Notes under the pieces: generated by a model | Seen by the model: only the letters and a program-made list of their open reading frames with translations | What the model was told of the DNA's origin: nothing | The model's database searches: none | Assembly: GCF_022179185.1 (NCBI RefSeq) | Contig: NZ_BPQJ01000006.1 | Location: 186,001-250,000 of the forward strand | Length of the DNA stretch: 64,000 nt | From: Methylobacterium frigidaeris | GTDB taxonomy: Bacteria; Pseudomonadota; Alphaproteobacteria; Rhizobiales; Beijerinckiaceae | Direction of reading: 5' to 3' | Made by a program: the position numbers and the translations under genes | In this document: positions 43,573 to 52,540 of the stretch, one piece after another | How the letters are laid out: the number at the start of each line of letters is the position of its first letter | How positions within the stretch are numbered: position 1 is the first letter of the stretch

Positions 43573-46317
43573 ATGATCCACACTCCCGTCCCCGACACCG
43601 CCTTCGTCCCGCCGCTGATCACCGGCACCGAGGACCGCGTCGCCCTCGACGTGCTGTTCCGCTCGCTGGTGGATGTCTGCCGGCGTCACCAGCCGGAGCT
43701 GGAGGCGACCTTGCGCGGGCAGGCGGACATCGCCGGGCTCTCGCCGGAACTGACCGCGCGGGCGTTGCAGGTCCAGGGCATCTGGTTCCAGCTGATAGCC
43801 ATCGCCGAGCAGAACACCGCCATGCGCCGGCGGCGCCACGTCGAGCGCAATGCCGGGCGCGATCGGCTGAAGAACTCGTTCAGCGCCGTCCTGGCCCGGG
43901 CCGCCGCGCAGGGCGTGCCGGCCGAGACCGTGCACGAGCTGCTGACGTCCTTACGCGTGCGCCCGACCCTGACGGCACACCCGACCGAGGCCAAGCGGGT
44001 CACGGTGCTGGAAAAATTCCGGCGCATCTACCTGATCCTGAAGGAGCTGGAGATGCCGCGCTGGACCGAGCGCGAGCGCCACGCCCTGATGGACGACCTG
44101 CGCGACGAGATCGAGCTGGTCTGGATGACCGGCGAATTGCATCTCGAGAAGCCGACCGTCGACCGGGAGGTGGCCTGGGGGCTGCACTTCTTCGACGAGA
44201 CCTTGTTCGAGATGCTGCCCGAGACCTTGAACTCGCTGGAGGAGGCGCTGGCGAGCGCCTATCCGGGCGCCCGGTTCGAGGTGCCGGCCTTCTTCCAGTT
44301 CGGCTCCTGGATCGGCGGCGACCGGGACGGCAACCCCTTCGTCACCGCCGAGGTCACGCGGCGCACCCTGCGGCGCAACGCGCTGGCGAGCCTCCGGCGC
44401 TACCGCGACGGCGTGGCCGGGCTCGCCCGCACCCTGTCGATCAGCGCCCGCGCCCTGCCGGTGCCCGAGGCGTTCGCGAGCGCGCTCGCCGGCGCGCTCG
44501 CGCTCCAGCCGGACGGGGAGGCGATCGCCCGGCGCAACCCGGGCGAGCCCTACCGGCAGTTCCTGACCTGCCTGAGCCGGCGCCTCGACGCGACGGTCGC
44601 CGGGCTGGAGAATTCCGGAAGCGCGCCTGCGGGCCCCGGCTACGCCGATGCCGACGCGCTGATCGCCGACCTGCGCGCGCTCGAGGAGGGCCTCTCCGCA
44701 GCGGGCTGCCCGTCGCTCGCCGCCAACCGGGTGCGGCCGGTGCGCCGGATGGTCGAGATCTTCCGCTTCTCGACCGTGCGGCTCGATATCCGCGAGAACA
44801 CCACCCGCACGACGCGGGCGCTCCAGGCGCTGTGGCGCCGCACCCATGACGGCGAGCCGCCGGACGTCGATGCCCCGGCCTGGACCGAATGGCTCGAAGC
44901 CGAGCTGGGGCGCCCCCTCGACGGCTTGCCCGACCTCTCCAGCCTGGACGAGGAGGCGCGGGAGACGCTGGCCACCTTCCGGCTGGTGGCGGAGATGCGC
45001 GGCAGCCTCGACCGCGAGGCCTTCGGCGCCTTCGTCCTGTCGATGACCCATTCGGTGCCCGACATCCTGGGCGTCTACCTGCTGGCCAAGACCGCCGGCG
45101 TCTTCCTCGACGCGGCCGGAATCGAGGTCTGTCCGCTGCCGATCGTGCCTTTGTTCGAGACCATCGACGACCTGCGCGCGGCGCCCGCGATCATGCGGGC
45201 GCTGCTCAAGGTCCCGGTCGTGCGCCGCTCCGCCCGCCAGCAGGGCGGGGTGCAGGAGGTGATGATCGGCTACTCGGATTCGAACAAGGATGGCGGCTTC
45301 GTCGCCTCGAACTGGGAGCTGGCGAAGGCGCAGCGGCTGCTGACCCAGGTCGGCGAGCAGGCGGGGATCGGCATCGCCTTCTTCCACGGCCGCGGCGGCT
45401 CGGTGAGCCGGGGCGGCGCCCCCACCGCCCGGGCCATCGCCGCCCAGCCGCCGGGCTCGATCCGGGGCCGGTTCCGCACCACCGAGCAGGGCGAGGTGGT
45501 CTCGTTCAAGTATGCCAACCGCGGCACCGCCGCCTACCAGATGGAACTCCTGGCCTCCGCGGTGCTGGCCCATGCCCTCGACGGGGCGGCCCCCGGGAGC
45601 CTGGCGGCGAACCCGGAATTCGACGACGCGATGGAGGCGTTGTCGGGTGCCTCGCGGGCAGCTTACGTGCAGCTCCTCACCCATCCGGACCTCGTGACCT
45701 ATTTCGGCGCCGCGAGCCCGCTCGACGAGATCGCGCTCCTCAATATCGGCTCGCGCCCGGCCCGACGCTTCGGCGCCCGCAGCCTCGCCGACCTGCGGGC
45801 GATCCCCTGGGTCTTCGCCTGGAGCCAGAACCGGCACGGCATCACCGGCTGGTACGGGGTCGGCAGCGGGCTGAAGAGCCTCCTCGACGTGCGGAGCGAG
45901 GGCGGCCGGGCGCTGCTGCGGCGGATGTTCGAGCAGTCCCCGCTCTTCCGCCTGATCATGGACGAGGTCGAGAAGACCCTGCTCACCGTGGATCTGTCCA
46001 TCGCCCGCGACTTCGCCGGCTTGTGCCCGGACGAGGAAGCGCGCGAGGCGGTCTTCGCGATGATCGAGGCCGAGTACCGGTTGACCTGCGCGATGGCGCT
46101 CGCGGTGAGCGGCGCAAGCACCCTCGCCGAGCGCTTCCCGCTCTACCGCGGCCGGCTCGACGAACGGCTGCCGGTGCTCAACCAGGTCAGCCGCGAGCAG
46201 GTGGATCTCCTGCGCCGCTTCCGGGCCGAGACCGACGAGGCGAAGCGCGAGACGCTGAAATCCGCCCTGCTCCTGTCGATCAACTGCGTCGCCACCGGGT
46301 TCGGGGCGACGGGGTGA
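43573..46317 (+). CDS. ppc: Phosphoenolpyruvate carboxylase
   Basis: A 914-aa PEPC, which adds bicarbonate to PEP to form oxaloacetate, the carboxylation step of the serine cycle. The catalytic His lies in [12 protein letters not shown] (His136). The PEP-site motifs [14 protein letters not shown] and [17 protein letters not shown] are complete, and the enzyme ends in [12 protein letters not shown], the conserved C-terminus. [20 protein letters not shown] fits a bacterial form. Length is normal (about 880-930). The ATG at 43573 has only a moderate site (GGGGAGCC). It ends 104 bp from the convergent phaC gene. In M. extorquens AM1 the next gene is mclA; here it is absent. Confidence 0.96.
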   Translation: MIHTPVPDTAFVPPLITGTEDRVALDVLFRSLVDVCRRHQPELEATLRGQADIAGLSPELTARALQVQGIWFQLIAIAEQNTAMRRRRHVERNAGRDRLKNSFSAVLARAAAQGVPAETVHELLTSLRVRPTLTAHPTEAKRVTVLEKFRRIYLILKELEMPRWTERERHALMDDLRDEIELVWMTGELHLEKPTVDREVAWGLHFFDETLFEMLPETLNSLEEALASAYPGARFEVPAFFQFGSWIGGDRDGNPFVTAEVTRRTLRRNALASLRRYRDGVAGLARTLSISARALPVPEAFASALAGALALQPDGEAIARRNPGEPYRQFLTCLSRRLDATVAGLENSGSAPAGPGYADADALIADLRALEEGLSAAGCPSLAANRVRPVRRMVEIFRFSTVRLDIRENTTRTTRALQALWRRTHDGEPPDVDAPAWTEWLEAELGRPLDGLPDLSSLDEEARETLATFRLVAEMRGSLDREAFGAFVLSMTHSVPDILGVYLLAKTAGVFLDAAGIEVCPLPIVPLFETIDDLRAAPAIMRALLKVPVVRRSARQQGGVQEVMIGYSDSNKDGGFVASNWELAKAQRLLTQVGEQAGIGIAFFHGRGGSVSRGGAPTARAIAAQPPGSIRGRFRTTEQGEVVSFKYANRGTAAYQMELLASAVLAHALDGAAPGSLAANPEFDDAMEALSGASRAAYVQLLTHPDLVTYFGAASPLDEIALLNIGSRPARRFGARSLADLRAIPWVFAWSQNRHGITGWYGVGSGLKSLLDVRSEGGRALLRRMFEQSPLFRLIMDEVEKTLLTVDLSIARDFAGLCPDEEAREAVFAMIEAEYRLTCAMALAVSGASTLAERFPLYRGRLDERLPVLNQVSREQVDLLRRFRAETDEAKRETLKSALLLSINCVATGFGATG

Positions 46318-46359
46318 ACCGGGCCACCCCGCGATGAGACCGGGGGCCCCGTCTCGCCG

Positions 46360-46382
46360 CCCGGGCGGCAGGGCCGCCCGGG
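46360..46382. terminator. Hairpin between convergent ppc and phaC
   Basis: A perfect 10-bp GC stem (CCCGGGCGGC with GCCGCCCGGG, loop AGG) lies 43 bp after the ppc stop and 40 bp after the phaC stop. It is suited to stop both transcripts, although it has no T-run. Confidence 0.7.
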
Positions 46383-46421
46383 ACAGGAACGTTGCAAGAC
46401 CGAATCACGCGGACGATCGTC

Positions 46422-48218
46422 TCACGCCTTCTCGAGCACGTAGGTCCCGGGCGCCTGGCCGAGCGACGGCAGGACCCCGCCGCCGGGCTGGCGCGCCGGC
46501 ACCCGCTCGGAATTCTGGTATTCGAGCCACTTGAACCAGTAGGGCCACCACGAGCCCGGATGCTCGGTCGCGGCCGCGATCCAGTCCTGGAGCGTGCCGT
46601 GAGCGGGACCGCCGGTCCAGTACTGGTATTTCGGCTTGGCCGGCGGATTGACCACGCCGGCGATGTGGCCCGACCCCGCCAGCACGTAGTCGACGGTGCC
46701 GCCGAAGGCGCGGCAGCCCTCGAAGACCGAGAGGGCCGGGGCGATGTGGTCCTCCCGCGTGGCGAGGTTGAAGACCGGGATCGTCACCTTGCCGAGATCG
46801 AGGCGCACGTTGCCGAGCACCATCTCGCCGCGCGACAGCTTGTTGTCGAGGTAGCAGTTGCGCAAGTAGAACGAGTGGTTGGCCGCCGGCATCCGGGTCG
46901 CGTCGGAGTTCCAGTACAGCAGGTCGAAGGGCAGCGGCGCCTTGCCCTTCAGGTAGTTGTTGACGACGTAGGGCCAGATCAGGTCGTTCGGCCGCAGCAT
47001 GTTGAAGGCGTTGGCCATCTTGGCGCCTTCGAGGTAGCCGCGGCTCTGCATGCCGGACTCGATCGAGCGGATCTGCGCCTCGTCGACGAACACTTTCAGG
47101 TCGCCGGCATGCGTGAAGTCGACCTGGGTGGTCAGGAAGGTCGCGCTGGCGATGCGGTCGTCGCCGACCGCCGCCATGTAGGCCAAGCTCACGGCGAGCA
47201 ACGTGCCGCCGACGCAGTAGCCCACCGCGGAGACCTGGCGCTCGCCGGTCGCCCGCTCGATCGCCTCCAGCGCCGCGAAGATGCCCTCGCGCATGTAGCT
47301 CTCGAAGTCCTTGGTCGCGTGGCGCGCATCCGGGTTGACCCAGGAGATCACGAACACCGTCAGGCCCTGGCTCACAGCCCAGCCGATGTAGCTCTTGTCC
47401 TTGTTCAGATCGAGGATGTAGTACTTGTTGATCCAGGGCGGCACGATCAGCAGCGGGCGCTTGAGCACCGTGTCGGTCTGCGGCGCGTACTGGATCAGCT
47501 CGATCAGGTCGTTGCGGAACACCACCTCGCCCGGCGTGCTCGCCATGTTGACGCCGACCTGGAACTGGCCCTGGTCGGTCTGGCGCACGCGCAATTCGCC
47601 GCCGCCGGCCTCGACGTCCTCGGCCAGCATCTTCATGCCGCGCACGAGGTTGGCGCCGTTCTCCCGAAAGGTCTCGCGGATCAGCTCCGGATTGGTGGCG
47701 AGGAAGTTCGACGGCGACATCGCGCCGGAGATCTGCCGGACGTAGAACTGCGCCTTGGCGCGCGTATGCGGATCGAGCCCCTCGGCCTCGTCGACCAGGA
47801 TCTCGGCCCAGCGGGTGGTGATCAGGTAGCCCTGCTTCAGGAAATCGAAGACCGGGTTCGTCGTCCATTCGGGCGCGGCGAAGCGCTTGTCCTTGGGATC
47901 GGGCAGGGCGACGGGGGTGACCGTCGTCTCGCCCTGCATCCGCTGCAGCGTCGAGCCCCACAGGGCCAGGAACTGGCCGCCGATCAGGGACTGGGCCTCC
48001 AGCGCCTTCTGCGGATCGGTGAACCACTTCTCGGCCACGGTGCCGAGCGTGCGCACCACCTCGGTCACCGACTCGGCGAGCGCCGTGTTCGGCTTGCCCT
48101 CCTCGAGGGGCTTGGCGTAGGCGGCGAGCGCCCGGCTGAACTGCTCGGTCATCAGGCCCGCGTTGCGCGACAGGGCCTCCACATCCGCAACCGGCGCCGT
48201 ACTCCTCTCAGACGTCAC
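46422..48218 (-). CDS. phaC: Class I poly(3-hydroxyalkanoate) synthase
   Basis: A 598-aa PHA synthase that polymerises hydroxybutyryl-CoA on granule surfaces. The lipase-box-like GYCVGG places the nucleophile at Cys335. Asp490 (ATREDHIAP) and His518 ([13 protein letters not shown]) complete the triad. An N-terminal domain of about 200 aa and conserved [13 protein letters not shown] and FVISWVNPD segments mark class I. The C-terminal WWPYWFKWL is also typical. It lies convergent to ppc. In serine-cycle methylotrophs PHB turnover and glyoxylate regeneration share acetoacetyl-CoA and crotonyl-CoA intermediates, so the proximity makes metabolic sense, though phaA and phaB are not nearby. Confidence 0.96.
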   Translation of the reverse strand: MTSERSTAPVADVEALSRNAGLMTEQFSRALAAYAKPLEEGKPNTALAESVTEVVRTLGTVAEKWFTDPQKALEAQSLIGGQFLALWGSTLQRMQGETTVTPVALPDPKDKRFAAPEWTTNPVFDFLKQGYLITTRWAEILVDEAEGLDPHTRAKAQFYVRQISGAMSPSNFLATNPELIRETFRENGANLVRGMKMLAEDVEAGGGELRVRQTDQGQFQVGVNMASTPGEVVFRNDLIELIQYAPQTDTVLKRPLLIVPPWINKYYILDLNKDKSYIGWAVSQGLTVFVISWVNPDARHATKDFESYMREGIFAALEAIERATGERQVSAVGYCVGGTLLAVSLAYMAAVGDDRIASATFLTTQVDFTHAGDLKVFVDEAQIRSIESGMQSRGYLEGAKMANAFNMLRPNDLIWPYVVNNYLKGKAPLPFDLLYWNSDATRMPAANHSFYLRNCYLDNKLSRGEMVLGNVRLDLGKVTIPVFNLATREDHIAPALSVFEGCRAFGGTVDYVLAGSGHIAGVVNPPAKPKYQYWTGGPAHGTLQDWIAAATEHPGSWWPYWFKWLEYQNSERVPARQPGGGVLPSLGQAPGTYVLEKA

Positions 48219-48363
48219 GCGCGTTCTCCTCCCTCATGTCGACGGTCCGCCGCAGCAAGCCGCCTTTCCGACAAAATATCGTCCCAAACCGTCGGTTCCG
48301 CCAGATGACCGGACCGGGTTTCCTCACCGCCACGGTGCCCTCGCGCAAGGTTCCCCAAACGTC

Positions 48364-48756
48364 ATGCCCGCGTTCCCCGCTGTTTCGCCCGTCGTCGTCC
48401 GGGCCGCAACGCTCTTGACCTGCCTCGCGACGCTCTCGGCTTGCCTCACGGCGGGCGGCTGCGTCCTCGACGGGGCCGGCATCCGCGACGCCGCCAAGTC
48501 GGCCGGTTTCGGCCCCAAGGAGGTCGCAGCTCCCGACTTCGTGAGGGAGACCCGCCGCGAGGGCGGCGACTTCCTTCCGGTCGGCGTCTCGGCCCCGCCT
48601 CGCGAAACTCGCGCCAAGTCGGCCGCCGGGGTGAAGGCGCTCGAGGCCGAGCTCGATGCCAGCCGCCAGCGCAACGAGGCCAGGGGCCGCGACGCCGCCA
48701 AGGTCGGCGGCGCGGTCAAGCCGCCGGCTCCGCCGAAAGTCCCGCCGGCCGAGTGA
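48364..48756 (+). CDS. Putative exported or lipoprotein, 130 aa
   Basis: A 130-aa protein with a hydrophobic N-terminus (residues 10-32). It ends in LTAGGC, a weak lipobox, so it may be a lipoprotein with Cys near residue 33 or be cleaved as a normal secreted protein. The rest is charged and likely partly helical (KALEAELDASRQRNEARGRD) with a Pro/Ala/Lys tail. No family recognised. There is no strong ribosome-binding site; the ATG at 48364 was chosen because it begins the signal sequence, while the frame upstream overlaps the phaC promoter region. It precedes alaC by 100 bp on the same strand and is divergent from phaC. Confidence 0.55.
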   Translation: MPAFPAVSPVVVRAATLLTCLATLSACLTAGGCVLDGAGIRDAAKSAGFGPKEVAAPDFVRETRREGGDFLPVGVSAPPRETRAKSAAGVKALEAELDASRQRNEARGRDAAKVGGAVKPPAPPKVPPAE

Positions 48757-48856
48757 CGCAAGTTCCGCCGCCCGAACTTCCTCTTCCCCCAAAACCCCTC
48801 TAGACAGCGTGTGTGACACGCGCGTCGCAGCGGCGGCGCCGATCCAGGACCCGGCC

Positions 48857-50077
48857 ATGACCGATTTTCATCGCATCAAGCGACTGCCCCCCTACGTCTT
48901 CGAGCAGGTCAACCGGATCAAGGCCGCCGCCCGCGCCAACGGCGCCGACATCATCGACCTCGGCATGGGCAATCCGGACCTCGATGCACCCCGCCACGTG
49001 ATCGAGAAGCTGGTGGAGACCGCCGGCAAGCCGCGCACCGATCGCTACTCGGCCTCGAAGGGCATCGCCGGCCTGCGCCGCGCCCAGGCGAACTACTACC
49101 AGCGCCGCTTCGGCGTCTCGCTCAACCCCGACACCCAGGTGGTGGCGACGCTCGGCTCCAAGGAGGGCTTCGCCAACATGGCGCAGGCCATCACGGCGCC
49201 GGGCGACGTGGTGCTGGTGCCCAATCCCAGCTACCCGATCCACGCCTTCGGCTTCCTGATGGCGGGCGGCGTGATCCGCTCGGTCCCGGCCGAGCCGACC
49301 CCGGCCTTCTTCCCGGCGGCCGAGCGGGCGATGCAGCACTCGATTCCGAAGCCGGTGGCTTTGGTCGTCTGCTACCCGTCGAACCCGACGGCCTACGTCG
49401 CCTCCCTCGACTTCTACCGCGACCTCGTCGCCTTCGCGAAGAAGCACGAGCTGATCCTGCTCTCCGACCTCGCCTATGCGGAGGTCTATTTCGACGACGC
49501 CAACCCGCCGCCCTCCGTGCTGCAGGTGCCGGGCGCGATCGACGTGGCGGTGGAGTTCACCTCCCTGTCCAAGACCTTCTCGATGGCGGGCTGGCGGATG
49601 GGCTTCGCGGTCGGCAACGAGCGCCTGCTCGCGGCACTGACCCGGGTGAAGTCCTACCTCGATTACGGCGCCTTCACGCCGATTCAGGTCGCCGCCACCG
49701 CGGCGCTGAACGGCCCGGAGGAGTGCATCCATGAGATGCGCGCCACCTACCGCCGCCGCCGCGACGCGATGGTCGACGCGTTCCAGAAGACCGGCTGGGA
49801 CATCCCGGTGCCCTCCGCCTCGATGTTCGCCTGGGTGCCGATCCCGGAGCGCTTCCGCGGTCTCGGCAGCCTCGAATTCTCGAAGCTGCTCGTCGAGAAG
49901 GCCGACGTGGCGGTGGCGCCGGGCATCGGCTTCGGCGAGCACGGTGACGATTACGTGCGCATCGCCCTCGTCGAGAACGAGCAGCGCATTCGCCAGGCCG
50001 CCCGCAATATCCGCCGTTTCTTCGACAACGCCGACCGCACGCTGCACAACGTCGTGCCGATGCAGAAGGTCGGCTGA
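48857..50077 (+). CDS. alaC: Alanine transaminase AlaC (class I aminotransferase)
   Basis: A 406-aa class I PLP aminotransferase very like Escherichia coli AlaC (YfdZ). Similar segments are HRIKRLPPYVFEQVNRIKAA, DIIDLGMGNPDLDAPRHVIE, RYSASKGIAGLRRA, ATLGSKEGFANM, VLVPNPSYPIHAFGFLMAGG and VVCYPSNPTA. The PLP lysine lies in FTSLSKTFSMAGWRMGF, and the C-terminus has APGIGFGEHGDDYVRIALVE. It moves amino groups between alanine and 2-oxoglutarate or pyruvate; some family members in this group act in lysine or glutamate metabolism. The ATG at 48857 follows GGACCCGGCC; the frame upstream is non-family. Confidence 0.92.
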   Translation: MTDFHRIKRLPPYVFEQVNRIKAAARANGADIIDLGMGNPDLDAPRHVIEKLVETAGKPRTDRYSASKGIAGLRRAQANYYQRRFGVSLNPDTQVVATLGSKEGFANMAQAITAPGDVVLVPNPSYPIHAFGFLMAGGVIRSVPAEPTPAFFPAAERAMQHSIPKPVALVVCYPSNPTAYVASLDFYRDLVAFAKKHELILLSDLAYAEVYFDDANPPPSVLQVPGAIDVAVEFTSLSKTFSMAGWRMGFAVGNERLLAALTRVKSYLDYGAFTPIQVAATAALNGPEECIHEMRATYRRRRDAMVDAFQKTGWDIPVPSASMFAWVPIPERFRGLGSLEFSKLLVEKADVAVAPGIGFGEHGDDYVRIALVENEQRIRQAARNIRRFFDNADRTLHNVVPMQKVG

Positions 50078-50214
50078 CCTCACGACTTGTGGCCGGGGGG
50101 CGACAGGGGAGGCGCAATCGCGTCCCCGGCTGCCCCCCGCGCCCGGCCCCGGGTTGATCCGGGCCTCGCGCGGCATCAGGGTATGGTCAAGTTTCGCTCC
50201 ACCCTGGGTATCCG

Positions 50215-50430
50215 ATGCGTCGCTCGCTGAAGCTCGTCGTTCTCGCCGCCGCGGCCGCCTTGCCGGCCGCCTGCGCGCCGAACCCGATCATCGCCCGCGA
50301 CCCCGTTCCGGCCCCGAGTCCCGACATCGCCTATCGCTGCTCCTCGACCCCGGCGCTCCTCAACGGCTACTGGGCCGAGTGCGAGCGGGTGCGGCGCGAG
50401 CGCGAGGTCGTGGTCCGCACCAAGGGCTAA
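50215..50430 (+). CDS. Small lipoprotein, 71 aa
   Basis: A 71-aa predicted lipoprotein. The hydrophobic signal (LKLVVLAAAAALPAAC) ends in a good lipobox LPAAC, so Cys20 would be lipidated. The mature part is about 51 residues with two further cysteines (YRCSSTP and WAECERV), possibly a disulphide, and a basic tail. I know no family. It is followed by two more small exported-protein genes on the same strand, 83 bp and about 30 bp apart, suggesting a surface-protein group. The ATG follows a TATCCG stretch with no strong ribosome-binding site. Confidence 0.6.
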   Translation: MRRSLKLVVLAAAAALPAACAPNPIIARDPVPAPSPDIAYRCSSTPALLNGYWAECERVRREREVVVRTKG

Positions 50431-50513
50431 CACACGCTCCAGACCGGACACCACGCCGCGCCCCGGAACCGGGCGCCGCCGCCCGCGCGTTAACCGGCAT
50501 CCACCACCAGAGG

Positions 50514-50879
50514 ATGCCCCGCGTGGTCCCCCGTCTCCTCCTGCCGCTCGCCGCCCTGGCCTGCCTCTCGGGCCCCGCCCTCGCGCAAGCGCCCCTCGCG
50601 GTGCGGGTGCGCCCGCCGGTCGTCGAGCCGGACATCTACAATCGCGCCGCGGCCAGCGGCCCCGCGGTGCTCGAGGTCGCGCCCGGTGCCGTCGCCGGCC
50701 CGTTGCCGGTGGGCAGAACCGGCCTCGTGGCGATTCGCGCCGTGCCGGTCGCCGCCGTCACCAATGGCGGGGCCTTCGGGCCGACCGGGTTCGGCTACTA
50801 CAGCGACAGCGTGAGCGAGGGACCGCTCAACGGCGGGCGCCGCATGGCCGACTACGTCCTCGGCAACCGGGCCTACTGA
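50514..50879 (+). CDS. Small exported protein, 121 aa
   Basis: A 121-aa secreted protein with a signal peptide (LLLPLAALACLSGPALAQ). The mature part is rich in Val, Pro, Ala and Gly (VRPPVVEPDIYNRAAASGPAV type) and ends in YYSDSVSEGPLNGGRRMADY, with no cysteine after the signal. No family recognised. Either the ATG at 50514 or the GTG at 50523 could be the start. AGAGG sits right before the ATG and at a better distance for the GTG, so the GTG may be used. It lies in a run of small exported genes between alaC and the cellulose locus. Confidence 0.6.
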   Translation: MPRVVPRLLLPLAALACLSGPALAQAPLAVRVRPPVVEPDIYNRAAASGPAVLEVAPGAVAGPLPVGRTGLVAIRAVPVAAVTNGGAFGPTGFGYYSDSVSEGPLNGGRRMADYVLGNRAY

Positions 50880-50907
50880 TCCTCAACCCCGAACGAAGGA
50901 AACGTCC

Positions 50908-51351
50908 ATGCGTGCGCACCTCCTCGCGGCGGGACTTCTCGCCGGCCTCGCCACCCTCGGGACCGCTTTGCCGGTCGCAGCCCAGAGCGTCGGCTACGTC
51001 ACCGGCTTCCCGGGCCGGGACCCGGCCGGCGACGACGAGATCGGCTGGGGGCCGGCCTACCGGCCCGAGACCAGCTTCTCGCAGCCCGGCACGCCGCCGA
51101 CCCCGGGCGATTTCGCCGGTGCGGCCTATCGGGCCCGGACCGGCCACGGCCCCTACGACGCGATCCAGGCTCCGATGCGGCCGGTGCGCGCCTACCAGTA
51201 TCAGACGCCGGGCTACGGACCGGGCCCCGGCTACGGTGCCGAACCCGGCTACGCTCCACGGATGCGGGCGGTGCGGACCCGTCACATCTACAAGCACCGC
51301 CATCACGCCAAGGCAAAGATGCACCGGGCCTATCGGCAGGTGATGCGCTGA
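50908..51351 (+). CDS. Small exported Gly/Pro/Tyr-rich protein
   Basis: A 147-aa secreted protein. The signal peptide is residues 1-25 (ending LPVAAQS). The mature region has short Tyr-Gly-Pro repeats near residues 100-120 (TPGYGPGPGYGAEPGYAPRM). It ends in a very basic His/Lys/Arg tail (RHIYKHRHHAKAKMHRAYRQ), which could bind metal or an anionic polymer. The GAAGGA upstream of the ATG fits a start at 50908. No family recognised. It is the last plus-strand gene before the minus-strand cellulose locus; a cell-surface or matrix role is possible but not shown. Confidence 0.62.
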   Translation: MRAHLLAAGLLAGLATLGTALPVAAQSVGYVTGFPGRDPAGDDEIGWGPAYRPETSFSQPGTPPTPGDFAGAAYRARTGHGPYDAIQAPMRPVRAYQYQTPGYGPGPGYGAEPGYAPRMRAVRTRHIYKHRHHAKAKMHRAYRQVMR

Positions 51352-51496
51352 CATCAGACCTTTATCGGTCTTGAGGAAGGGCTGCTGCGGATCTCCTCCG
51401 CCACACGGGCTCGCGCCGGCACGCATCTCCTGCGCGATCCCAAAATGCCCCGGAAATACTGGACACTCCAGCGCGTCATGCTTGCACGGCCCCGCC

Positions 51497-52540
51497 TCAC
51501 CGCCCCGGACCGCGCTCCGGCGGTGGGCGATAGGCTTCCGGAGGCAGGTCGCGCGACAGGGTCTCGCCGGCGCCGCGGCCCGGGGCCGGGCTCGGCGTCG
51601 GGGTGGCGCCGGGGGGCTCGGCGGGCTGGGGCCCGTCGGTGATGTAGCGCTGGGAGCCGCTGCGGGGCGCGGCCTCGGGAGCCGGCGGAGTCTCTGGCGG
51701 TCGCGGCTCGGGGGCGCGGGGCGCGAGATAGCGGCGCCCGCTCTCGGCTGGTGGAGGAACCGGGACGGTCGGGCGGCTCGGGGCCGGCTCCGCCTGCGGC
51801 TGTGTCCCCTGCGGCTGCGACCGTGGGCGCTCCGGCGGGGGCGGCGCCGGACGGGCCTCCGATTCGGGGGCGGGCTCGGCCGGGGCGGGGCGAGGCGCCG
51901 GCTTCGGCGGGCGTCGGCGGGGAACCACTGGCCGAGGCGCGGCGGGCGCCTGGACCACGCCGTCGCTCGGCAGCGCGATCGTCATGCGCTGGACCGCCGC
52001 CACGAGGTCGTCGAGGCTCGCCTGCGCTGTGCGGCAGAGCCGGATCCGCAGCGACAGGGCGCGGCGCGGGGCGGACGGGCCGGAGGTGCCGAAGACCTCG
52101 TCGCGGGACGCCAGCTGAGCCCCCCGCCGGGGCCGCTCGAACCACTGCCACGCGTAGAGGCAATCAGCCCCCAGCGCCATGCCGACCGGACCGTAGGCGT
52201 TGCGGCGCGGCGTGGCCAGCACCCGCATCGTCTCGCCGGGGAAGCGCACGGCGATCTCGCCCGCGATGCCGAACTCGCTCGGCTTGGCGAGCCGCGGCGG
52301 GAAGGCGAGGAGCAGGTCGCCGGTCTCGTTGCGTAAGCCGATCTCGGCGTGGTTGCGCCCGTCGCCGCCCTCGTAGCGGATGCGCTGGTCGAAGCCGTCG
52401 CGGTGGCGCGTCTCGATCACCGCGGCGACCCGGCCGGCACCCGGCAGCCGCAGGGCCGGGGCGGATTGCGCCAGGGCGCTTCCGACGGTCGCGACTCCGG
52501 CGATCAGCGCGAGGAGCGCGGTGGGGAGGCGGACGCTCAC
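51497..52540 (-). CDS. bcsN: Cellulose biosynthesis protein BcsN-like
   Basis: A 347-aa secreted protein. The signal peptide is residues 1-24 (ending GSALAQS). A folded domain of about 170 aa contains AAVIETRHRDGFDQRIRYEG and LRNETGDLLLAFPPR and resembles BcsN of Rhizobiales cellulose loci. Residues about 190-347 are a long Pro/Ala/Arg-rich tail, probably disordered. Two cysteines (CLYAW and LCRTAQ) lie in the folded part. The role of BcsN is poorly known; it is a periplasmic accessory for cellulose. The GTG start overlaps the TPR-gene stop as GTGA (52537-52540), so it is the last gene of the bcs operon. Confidence 0.7.
   Translation of the reverse strand: MSVRLPTALLALIAGVATVGSALAQSAPALRLPGAGRVAAVIETRHRDGFDQRIRYEGGDGRNHAEIGLRNETGDLLLAFPPRLAKPSEFGIAGEIAVRFPGETMRVLATPRRNAYGPVGMALGADCLYAWQWFERPRRGAQLASRDEVFGTSGPSAPRRALSLRIRLCRTAQASLDDLVAAVQRMTIALPSDGVVQAPAAPRPVVPRRRPPKPAPRPAPAEPAPESEARPAPPPPERPRSQPQGTQPQAEPAPSRPTVPVPPPAESGRRYLAPRAPEPRPPETPPAPEAAPRSGSQRYITDGPQPAEPPGATPTPSPAPGRGAGETLSRDLPPEAYRPPPERGPGR

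Noticed and set aside
46392..48308. Plus-strand open frame of about 640 codons over phaC
   Set aside because: Antisense shadow of phaC, whose catalytic triad is intact on the other strand.
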